The notes beneath the pieces were generated by a model. That model was not told the DNA's origin. It was given only the letters and a program-made list of their open reading frames with translations, and did no database searches. The translations under genes and the position numbers were made by a program. This document shows, piece after piece, positions 31,266 through 37,581 of a stretch of 37,581 bases of DNA. Numbering within the stretch: the stretch's first letter is position 1; each line of letters starts with the position of its first letter. This DNA comes from Chloroflexota bacterium (lineage in GTDB: Bacteria; Chloroflexota; Dormibacteria; Dormibacterales; Dormibacteraceae): positions 1-37,581 of the forward strand of contig VBHJ01000021.1 of the NCBI GenBank assembly GCA_005887685.1. Reading direction: 5' to 3'.

Positions 31266-31943
31266 TTGGCTAAGGAGCAAGACCCCGCGGTTTACAGCAT
31301 CGGCGCAGTGGCCCGGATGCTGGACATTCCCGCCTCGACGCTAAGGGCGTGGGAGGAGCGCTACTCCATGATCACGCCCGCGCGGAGCGAGGGATCGCAG
31401 CGGCTGTACTCGCGCAGCCAGGTCGAGAATCTCAGATTCGTGAAGGCACAGATCGAGTCTGGCGCAAGCGCCGCAGACGCGCACAGGTTGCTGGCCGAAG
31501 AAGCGCGTGCCGGAGGCGTACCGGCTGTGCTCGAAGGGCCACCCGGCGAACGCCGGCCGCTTGTCTTGATCGCCGAAAGGGACGGTTACGCGGCGGACCT
31601 GGCCGAGTACTTCCTTCGCACCGACGGCTACCAGGTGGCCATCGCGCTCGACGCCACCCAGGCAAAGTTCCAGTTCGATGAGCGATCGCCCGACGTGGTG
31701 GTGATCGACCTGCTCATTTCAGGCGGCGCGGGTTTCCGATTGGTTGGCGAGTTCGCGCAGAAAGGCACATCACAGATCCTCGCCGTCGCGGCGATAGACG
31801 CGGCGGGCGAAGCGCTCCGCGCGGGCGCGGCTGCGTTCATGCGCAAGCCACTCGATTCCTTGCAGCTGGTCTCCACTGTCCGGGACCTGCTCGGGACAAG
31901 CGCGATGGTGCGGCCCAAGCGCAATCAGACCGCCGAGCTTTGA
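31266..31943 (+). CDS. MerR-type DNA-binding domain fused to a receiver domain
   Basis: This 225-residue protein has an N-terminal MerR helix-turn-helix (about 9-80: YSIGAVARMLDIPASTLRAW, then EERYSMITPARSEGSQRLYS) and a CheY-like domain (about 98-215). The receiver has phospho-acceptor D148 (VVVIDLLISGG) and K194 (FMRKPLD), but its acidic pair reads E104-R105 (LIAERD), so metal binding may be impaired. Its start LIAERD resembles LIAESD of the pseudo-receiver at 27563. The start is TTG at 31266. The usual MerR ligand-binding C-terminus is replaced by the receiver, so DNA binding may be controlled by phosphorylation or partner contact. Its TGA overlaps the start of the KaiC-like gene (TTGA). 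Confidence 0.87.
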   Translation: MAKEQDPAVYSIGAVARMLDIPASTLRAWEERYSMITPARSEGSQRLYSRSQVENLRFVKAQIESGASAADAHRLLAEEARAGGVPAVLEGPPGERRPLVLIAERDGYAADLAEYFLRTDGYQVAIALDATQAKFQFDERSPDVVVIDLLISGGAGFRLVGEFAQKGTSQILAVAAIDAAGEALRAGAAAFMRKPLDSLQLVSTVRDLLGTSAMVRPKRNQTAEL

Positions 31944-33331
31944 ACGACCGTCTTTCCAGCGGGAACAAGCGGCTGGACTACATATTGAATGGCGGCCTGC
32001 TGAAAAACGCAATCAACCTGATCGTCGGCGTGCCGGGAAGCGGCAAGACCATCCTGAGCCAGCAGTTCACGTTTGCCAACGCCAGCCTGGAGCACCCCGC
32101 CCTCTATCTGTCGACCCTCTCTGAGCCGCTGGACAAGATCCTCAGGTACGGCGAAGGATTCGAATTCTTTGACAAGACCGCGATTCGCGACGGCCACGTC
32201 ATCTACGAAGACATCGGACCGGTCCTGGGCGAGCACGGACTCGACGACGTGCTGACCACCATCGACGGCTTTCTCAAGCACCTGCGGCCGGCAATCGTGG
32301 TAGTCGACAGCTTCAGGGTCTTCCATGCATTCGCGACCGACATCACAGACTTCAGAAGGTTTCTCTACGACCTGACGCGCCGCCTGACCGCCAGCGCGAC
32401 GACGTCCGTTTGGAATGCTCCCTACACCCGGGGTCAGGCACTGGAAGCGGCCGAATTCGCGGTTGCGGATGGAATCATCGCGCTTGACATCAAGCAGATC
32501 GGGGATCGCGAGGTACGGGTTCTGCAGGTGCTCAAGCTTCGCGGGAGCGATTACAAATCCGGGGAGCACGCCTATCGAATCGCGACGGACGGCTTCCACG
32601 TGTTCCCGAGGCTCGCGGACGACCTCGATGATTCCCCTTACCAACTGGACGAAGCCCACACCGGCACCGGTATTGCGGCGCTCGATCAGCTGCTTGGCGA
32701 TGGCGGCTACTGGGCGGGCGCTACCACCTTGATCGCGGGGCCATCGGGAATCGGCAAGACCCTGATGGGTCTGCATTTCATTTTCCAGGGTGCACGCGCG
32801 AACGAGCCGGGCATCATCGCGACCTTTCAGGAAAACCAATCGCAGCTCGAAAGGGTCCTCGGGAGCTTTGGCTGGTCGCTCAAAGATCCAAACGTCAACA
32901 TTCTTCATCGCAGCGTCGTGGCCATGAACATTGACGAATGGGTTTATGAGCTGCTCGACCTGGCGGCCCAGACCGGGGCCAAGCGCATCGTCGTCGACAG
33001 TCTGGTGGACGTGATGTCGGCGGCGCCTGACCCTGTTCGATTTCGCGAGTGGATGTTCTCGCTGGCCCAGCGCTGCACTCGAGCGGGCATCGGGCTGATG
33101 ATGATCATGGAGGTGCCCGAGCTGTTTCAGCTGCGACAGATCTCCGAGGAGGGCATCTCACACCTGGCGGACAACGTCGTCCTCCTCCAGTACGTGCAGG
33201 ACGGTCCGGAGCTGATCCGGGCTTTGACGATTCTCAAGACCCGCGCGATGCGCCACCGCCCCGTCGTCCATCGCTACGAGATCACGGACAAGGGCTTCGT
33301 CCTCGGGGATGAGTTGACGTTTTCGCGCTGA
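31940..33331 (+). CDS. Double-domain KaiC-like (RAD55 family) ATPase
   Basis: This 463-residue protein has two KaiC/RecA domains. CI has Walker A GVPGSGKT (30-37) and Walker B VVVDS (120-124). CII has GPSGIGKT (267-274) and RIVVDSL (349-355), ending with the KaiC-type RYEITDKGFVLG. Compared with cyanobacterial KaiC from memory, the CII catalytic Glu pair reads Q297-E298 (ATFQENQ), the CI pair is lost (STLSEP), and the phospho-site pair reads S407-H408 (GISHLAD), so the serine is kept and the threonine is histidine. ATP binding is likely, but classical autophosphorylation is doubtful. It is coupled to the MerR-receiver gene; no kaiA or kaiB is in the window. It starts at TTG 31940. Confidence 0.92.
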   Translation: MNDRLSSGNKRLDYILNGGLLKNAINLIVGVPGSGKTILSQQFTFANASLEHPALYLSTLSEPLDKILRYGEGFEFFDKTAIRDGHVIYEDIGPVLGEHGLDDVLTTIDGFLKHLRPAIVVVDSFRVFHAFATDITDFRRFLYDLTRRLTASATTSVWNAPYTRGQALEAAEFAVADGIIALDIKQIGDREVRVLQVLKLRGSDYKSGEHAYRIATDGFHVFPRLADDLDDSPYQLDEAHTGTGIAALDQLLGDGGYWAGATTLIAGPSGIGKTLMGLHFIFQGARANEPGIIATFQENQSQLERVLGSFGWSLKDPNVNILHRSVVAMNIDEWVYELLDLAAQTGAKRIVVDSLVDVMSAAPDPVRFREWMFSLAQRCTRAGIGLMMIMEVPELFQLRQISEEGISHLADNVVLLQYVQDGPELIRALTILKTRAMRHRPVVHRYEITDKGFVLGDELTFSR

Positions 33332-33354
33332 GGGCTGCTTCCGCGCGGCCGGCG

Positions 33355-34164
33355 TCACACGTGCGCCTGAGCCACTCCCTTGAAGAACGTGTAGCAGAAG
33401 ACACCGTCCGCTGCGGTCGTTCGCAGCAGGTCACGGATGCCGACATCGAAGGTCTCCCTTTGGATCAGACCAGCATCGATCGCGGGCTCACGAATACCCT
33501 CCACCATCGCGGTGAAGGTCTTTTTGGTGAACCCGTCGACGAGGTCTGGACGGCTGGAATCGACGTAGACCATGCGTGGTGAGACGCGGACCGCATGGAA
33601 CCCCGCCTCGACAAGCAGGGGATAGACCTGCCGGCCGATCAGCGCGTCGCCACCGGCCCGCCGCTGCAGCTCGACCAGGCAGTCGATTGCGGCGTGGGCC
33701 GCTTGGCTTTCGGGATGGAAGTACGTCGAACCGTGGTCGCCCTCGATAACGGTGATCGTGCCGCGTGGCCTGAGCAAGCCTTTGAGAATCGCCAACGCTC
33801 CGGCGGGCCGGGAGAGATGCTCCAGGACGAAGCAGACGAAGACATGATCGAAAGAGCCGGGCTCGAAGGGCAGGGCGAAGATGTCCGCCTGCCGGAGCTC
33901 CACGTTGCCGATACCCGCCCGGTCGATCCTCCGCCGGGCTTCGGCGAGCGAGTCGGCTGACACGTCGGTCGACGTGAATCGCGCCAGAGGGCTGCGCTCC
34001 GCCAGCGTGACCGTCTGGGCGCCGACGCCGCACCCGACCTCGAGCACGCTGCTCCCGGGTGGATATGTCGTGTCCCAGTGCAGAAGGCCGACCAGCGTCC
34101 CGGCCTGAGCCTGCAGGCGCTCGTTCTCCCGCGCGGCATACCCGTGGACATATGTTTCGCTCAT
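33355..34164 (-). CDS. SAM-dependent methyltransferase
   Basis: This 269-residue protein is read from ATG 34164 (MSETYVHGYAARENERLQ), the N-terminus usual for this group; ATG at 34212 would add 16 residues and overlap the S53 peptidase gene. Motif I is VLEVGCGVGAQTVTLA, followed by FTSTDVSADSL, VFVCFVLEHLSRP and LRPRGTITVIEGDHG. It belongs to the broad small-molecule methyltransferases; the target is unknown. It faces the KaiC-like gene tail to tail with 23 bases between stops. Confidence 0.9.
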   Translation of the reverse strand: MSETYVHGYAARENERLQAQAGTLVGLLHWDTTYPPGSSVLEVGCGVGAQTVTLAERSPLARFTSTDVSADSLAEARRRIDRAGIGNVELRQADIFALPFEPGSFDHVFVCFVLEHLSRPAGALAILKGLLRPRGTITVIEGDHGSTYFHPESQAAHAAIDCLVELQRRAGGDALIGRQVYPLLVEAGFHAVRVSPRMVYVDSSRPDLVDGFTKKTFTAMVEGIREPAIDAGLIQRETFDVGIRDLLRTTAADGVFCYTFFKGVAQAHV

Positions 34165-34183
34165 TGGGACGACCCGAATCTGG

Positions 34184-35521
34184 CTAGGTCGAGGTTTGGT
34201 CACGCTCGTCATTGCCCTGTTCTGAGTCGCGAAGCAATGAAACCAGCTGGGCTACGTCTGGCGTGCCGAGCCCTGTCACGGCGTCCCACGAGGCGCCGGC
34301 CGAGGAGCCGGTGAAACCGTGAAATGTGTTGTTGCCGCTGCTTATGTCATGCAGCACGTGGCTGTAGGCGTCGCTCGAGGCGATCGCATACAGGCGCGGG
34401 TTGAGCGATCCCAGGCGATGGTGGCCGGCCTGGTCGGCAAGCGCCACGATCCCGGCCCATTCTGCTGTTGCCGCGCTCGTGCCGATGGATCGGCCGAAGC
34501 CTCCCAGAGCGGCCGCGATCACGCTGCCGAATGCGGAGGAGCCCAACGCCACGTCCGGCAGGCCCCGTCCGGTCTGGCCCTGGACAAGAGTCTCCTGGAA
34601 ATCGGGAAGCCCATAGACCGCGCTGAAGCCGCCACCGCTGGCTCCCGACACATCGCCCCAGCCGACTTCACCCTGGTAGGCGCCGGTCGTCCGGTCCGCC
34701 ATGAGGCGTGTCCCGCCGACCGCGGTCACCAGTGGATCGGAGGCGGGAAAGGAAACGCCCGCGACCAGCGACCCGTCACATGTGTGCTGCGCCGGACCGG
34801 TGTCGCCTGACGCCGCGACGAGCGTGATCTTCTTCTCCTGCGCTTCCTGGAACACCGCGTGCTGCTGGGCGAAGAAGGCCGCATCCTGGCACGATTCAGC
34901 CTCGCCGAAGCTCTGGGAGATGACGTCGCCGAGGTTGTGCTCGACCGCGAACCGGGTGGCGCTGAGGATGTCGGCGTCGGCTTCGCTCTTCGCGAGGACC
35001 AGCCGGATCTTGGCACCGGGCGCGATGGCATGCGCCCACTCCACGTCGATCGCGCCCTCGATCGCCCAGGCACGCTGAACCTTGTTGGTGGGGTCGAACG
35101 TGACCGTGCCATCGGGCGCCGTGATCTTGAGCTTCGCGGCCGGCAGGCCCCAGGTCGTATCGAAGAGGTCGAGGTCGGACTGGACCGTCACGCCCTGGAA
35201 CGCACCGATGATGACTATCGTTCGGCCCTGCCCCGTGATCCCCTGGTCGAGCAGAGTCTGCACGTCATAGGCGGCTCGGACCTGGTCGGGTCCGTAGCAG
35301 GCGGGCATCGTGGTTCCGGCCTGGCAGGGAAACGTGACCTGCCCGGCCGGGATCGCCTGGCCGACGTCGTCGACCTCCGCGTTCACGCCGGCGGCCGGAG
35401 TCATCGGGTGGGTTGAGACTGGGGGTGCGGCCGGGCCGGCGGCCAAAAACAGGGATGACGCGAGCGCAGCCACCGAAAGGCGCGCGGCATCGAGGTGATA
35501 CATCCTTTCCAGCACGCCCAA
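34184..35521 (-). CDS. Secreted S53 family peptidase (sedolisin-like) lacking a propeptide
   Basis: This 445-residue protein has a signal peptide (about 1-32) and then, after only about 45 residues, the S53 catalytic domain. The tetrad is E155 and D159 (AIEGAIDVEWAHA), D240 (AASGDTG) and S349 (SIGTSAATAEWAG), spaced as in sedolisin. The C-terminal calcium-binding end has GLGTPD. Most S53 enzymes carry an inhibitory propeptide of about 170-200 residues that is absent here, so control must differ. The start is TTG at 35521 behind AAGGAAGAGGG; ATG at 35503 is an alternative. Sedolisins usually work at acid pH outside the cell. The 158 bases upstream hold no clear element. Confidence 0.9.
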   Translation of the reverse strand: MGVLERMYHLDAARLSVAALASSLFLAAGPAAPPVSTHPMTPAAGVNAEVDDVGQAIPAGQVTFPCQAGTTMPACYGPDQVRAAYDVQTLLDQGITGQGRTIVIIGAFQGVTVQSDLDLFDTTWGLPAAKLKITAPDGTVTFDPTNKVQRAWAIEGAIDVEWAHAIAPGAKIRLVLAKSEADADILSATRFAVEHNLGDVISQSFGEAESCQDAAFFAQQHAVFQEAQEKKITLVAASGDTGPAQHTCDGSLVAGVSFPASDPLVTAVGGTRLMADRTTGAYQGEVGWGDVSGASGGGFSAVYGLPDFQETLVQGQTGRGLPDVALGSSAFGSVIAAALGGFGRSIGTSAATAEWAGIVALADQAGHHRLGSLNPRLYAIASSDAYSHVLHDISSGNNTFHGFTGSSAGASWDAVTGLGTPDVAQLVSLLRDSEQGNDERDQTST

Positions 35522-35679
35522 CTTCCCTCTTCCTTTTGAACTGGCCGCTCGAGGCGGGCCTCAATAAGTAGGGCTGAATCGTATGACGGCCCGGGGAAGG
35601 TCCCTCAAATTAGCCAAAATTTTCTGTTAACCGGCTTGAGAGCACAGCCTGACCCGGGTGGGTAGTCGGGGCCTGACGC

Positions 35680-36852
35680 TCAGGTGCAGGGCAGCGTTCC
35701 GTTCGGGAGGATCGGCAGACCGGCGCTCATGACAGCTGTGGCCCCGACCAGGTGACCAACGGTGATCAACTGGTAGGCATCCTCCGGCACCTCGAACACC
35801 ACCGCGCCGGAGACCCGATCGCCTGGGCTCAAGACTTGCGCTCGCAGAACCTGGGGGCTTCCCGTCTCGATCGGCGCGGCGCCGTTGACCCCATCTCCGT
35901 ACAGGCGCCAGGCGTCCGGCGATACCGGTACCTGGCCAGGTCCAGTGTCCACGAATGCAAGAGTGAGCAGCACAAACTTGTCGTGCGTGGCCGGCCGCCG
36001 CGAAGTCGTGCCCAGGCAGTCGAATTCAACTTCGGTGACGGTCACCGACCCCGATGGCAAGGCGACCGGCGCGCCGGGATTGGCGACACCGCGGTTCAGC
36101 ATTTCGGGAGTGTCGATTTGCACGGTGGTGTTGAATTCTCGGTAGAGAGCATTCACGTAGTAGGTCGAACCCTTCGCGTTCAGCCAGGCGGCCGTGTAGC
36201 GCAGCGGATAGCCGTCCTTTTCCCTGATCCAGGCTTTGAACCGCAGGCCGAACTCATTGGTGAGCTGCAGAACCCAGGTGGGTGAACCGTCCAGAAAGGC
36301 CTCCCCGAGGACGCTCTCGTTCGAACCGACCCAAAGCGCCGGGTTGATATCGGCGAAAACTCCCCAGTACGGATCGCCGGCGGCTATGGTCTGCCACTCG
36401 GTGAACGTGTTCCCGCGCACGTAGATCGTCGAACCCACCACGATGAAATCCCCTCGCCCGTCGATGTCGTATTCCGACACCCCCCATGGCTTCAGCTCCA
36501 TCGCGGGCGTCCTGGTCGTCAGGACCCCATCGAGGTGGTAAACCTGCGCCCCGATCTGGCCCTGGGGCCGCGACGCCATCTCGGTGCCGACGATCTGGAA
36601 CCGCGCCGACCGGATCGAGGAGGCAAGCTGCGAGAGCAGGCGGGATGCGGCTGGAGCATCCGATCGCTTCTGCAGGCGAGGCTCGGGAAGCGGCTGGCGG
36701 AACTCGGATGGATCGACCTGCCCGAAGGCAACCGGTTCGTTGGTGGCGGGGTTGCAGGCAGCGGCAAGTGGGACCAAGAGCAACGCAAGAGCCAAGGACG
36801 AGACCCTCATGGGGAAGCACAACGGGAGCCTGATCTTCGCCTTGTGCGGCAT
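35680..36852 (-). CDS. Lipoprotein of unknown function (LppX/LolA-like impression)
   Basis: The frame has several starts; ATG at 36852 follows GGGGA and gives 390 residues, while ATG at 36810 begins directly at the signal peptide (MRVSSLALALLLVPLAAAC). The lipobox LAAAC predicts lipid attachment to the outer face of the membrane. A middle part (about 55-240) has a beta-rich pattern with MELKPWGVSEYDIDGRGDF and IYVRGNTFTEWQTI, which recalls LppX/LprG or LolA-like lipid carriers. The C-terminal part (about 255-385) looks like a separate Ig-like or TRF2-like domain. The function is not recognised. It lies next to ferrochelatase on the same strand. Confidence 0.75.
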   Translation of the reverse strand: MPHKAKIRLPLCFPMRVSSLALALLLVPLAAACNPATNEPVAFGQVDPSEFRQPLPEPRLQKRSDAPAASRLLSQLASSIRSARFQIVGTEMASRPQGQIGAQVYHLDGVLTTRTPAMELKPWGVSEYDIDGRGDFIVVGSTIYVRGNTFTEWQTIAAGDPYWGVFADINPALWVGSNESVLGEAFLDGSPTWVLQLTNEFGLRFKAWIREKDGYPLRYTAAWLNAKGSTYYVNALYREFNTTVQIDTPEMLNRGVANPGAPVALPSGSVTVTEVEFDCLGTTSRRPATHDKFVLLTLAFVDTGPGQVPVSPDAWRLYGDGVNGAAPIETGSPQVLRAQVLSPGDRVSGAVVFEVPEDAYQLITVGHLVGATAVMSAGLPILPNGTLPCT

Positions 36853-36871
36853 GCAGTCCCCGGGTGCCGCC

Positions 36872-37581
36872 CTAACCAACCCCTACAAGCGCGTCGCCGA
36901 CGACCCTGGCGAGCGCGTCCACGAACTCGGGCCGCGCGTTGAATGACCTGGTCCGCCTGATTCGAATGCCTCTTTCGCGCGCGAACGCCTGGGCTTCGAC
37001 GTCGAGGTCGTAGAGGATCTCGAGGTGATCGGCGACGAAGCCGATCGGACAGACCAGCACGTCCCTCGCGCGCGACCGCTCGACAGCCTCGAGCAGGTCC
37101 GGGCCGAGCCACGGCTCTCCGGTGTCGCTTGCCGATTGGAAGGCAAACCCCCAGTCGGGCAGATCCATGCTCGCGGCGACCAGATGGCAGCTCTCGAGCA
37201 GCTGGTCGCGATACGGATCGCCCTCGGCGATGATTCGCGCCGGGAGGCTGTGCGCTGTGAAGAAGAGGCGCTCGGGCCGCCCTTCGGCGAGGGCCTCCTG
37301 GAGAAGGTTCTGCACCGCGGCGATGAACGCGGGGTGGTCATGGAAACCCGGCACGAAAACGAGCTCCCCGGTCCACGCGTCTCGGAGCGTCCGCTCGTAG
37401 CCACCCAGGCTCATGCGCGCGTAATGCGGTGCGAGCGGCAGCCCGATGAGCCTTTCGACTCCGCTGCGCCGCGCCTCGGCTGCGCCGTCGGCGATGAAGG
37501 GCGCGGCGTGCTTCATCCCCACAAAGGCAGGTAATCCGGTGCGCGCGGAAAGTGCTGTCGCCTGGGCTCGGGTGATCTCGG
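36872..37581 (-). CDS. hemH: Ferrochelatase, C-terminal part (N-terminus beyond window edge)
   Basis: The frame is open to the window edge (upstream residues read EITRAQATALSARTG, then LPAFVGMKHA), so the internal ATG at 37522 is not the real start. The visible 235 residues include FFTAHSLPARI with the active-site histidine and VCPIGFVADHLEILYDLDVEA with the conserved glutamate, both diagnostic of ferrochelatases. The enzyme inserts iron into protoporphyrin IX or, in many Gram-positive lineages, coproporphyrin III; the sequence seen does not decide which. No other heme gene is in the window. Confidence 0.93.
   Translation of the reverse strand, partial: EITRAQATALSARTGLPAFVGMKHAAPFIADGAAEARRSGVERLIGLPLAPHYARMSLGGYERTLRDAWTGELVFVPGFHDHPAFIAAVQNLLQEALAEGRPERLFFTAHSLPARIIAEGDPYRDQLLESCHLVAASMDLPDWGFAFQSASDTGEPWLGPDLLEAVERSRARDVLVCPIGFVADHLEILYDLDVEAQAFARERGIRIRRTRSFNARPEFVDALARVVGDALVGVG

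Noticed and set aside
1-37581. CRISPR arrays, tRNA/rRNA genes, insertion sequences
   Set aside because: No regularly spaced repeats, cloverleaf-type conserved arms, transposase genes or terminal inverted repeats were recognised on either strand.

Overview
The window is GC-rich, densely packed bacterial DNA with many ATGA or TTGA start/stop overlaps. No tRNA, rRNA, CRISPR array or insertion sequence was recognised. A DUF222/HNH endonuclease behind a Gram-positive-type LexA box, an RsbA-like MEDS/ATPase anti-sigma protein, a leaderless promoter and the absence of any outer-membrane polysaccharide exporter suggest a monoderm lineage of the actinobacterial/Chloroflexota/Dormibacterota kind. The sequence alone does not fix the phylum.

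Left edge (1-3959, minus strand): a coupled operon of PadR regulator, ABC ATPase, FtsX-type permease and a DUF4389 membrane protein. A PadR-type operator overlaps its promoter. Next comes a secreted GH26-like glycosidase (4125-5686) whose C-terminal membrane anchor has been put out of frame in a proline-rich repeat.

Middle (5.9-27.4 kb): a large Wzx/Wzy-type surface-polysaccharide region. It holds a Wzz-like copolymerase, an O-antigen polymerase/ligase, a flippase, a DegT aminotransferase, an initiating sugar transferase, two glycosyltransferases, three methyltransferases, a second GH26-like protein, a polysaccharide deacetylase, a FemAB-like transferase, an FAD oxidoreductase, an ATP-grasp ligase, a hexapeptide acetyltransferase and a Gfo/Idh/MocA dehydrogenase. 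A frameshifted DUF222/HNH gene and a secreted N,N-dimethylformamidase-beta-like protein interrupt it. The likely product is an amino-sugar-containing, methylated and possibly amide-decorated exopolysaccharide.

Right-middle (27.5-33.3 kb): a signalling island. It has a degenerate receiver, a NarL-type response regulator with its soluble histidine kinase, an RsbA-like MEDS/ATPase protein with a STAS antagonist, and, divergently, a MerR-receiver fusion translationally coupled to a double-domain KaiC-like ATPase. This is the best candidate for an undescribed system: two-component, partner-switching and KaiC-type modules sit side by side next to a polysaccharide locus.

Right edge (33.3-37.6 kb): a methyltransferase, a secreted S53 peptidase without a propeptide, a lipoprotein, and the C-terminal part of ferrochelatase running off the window.
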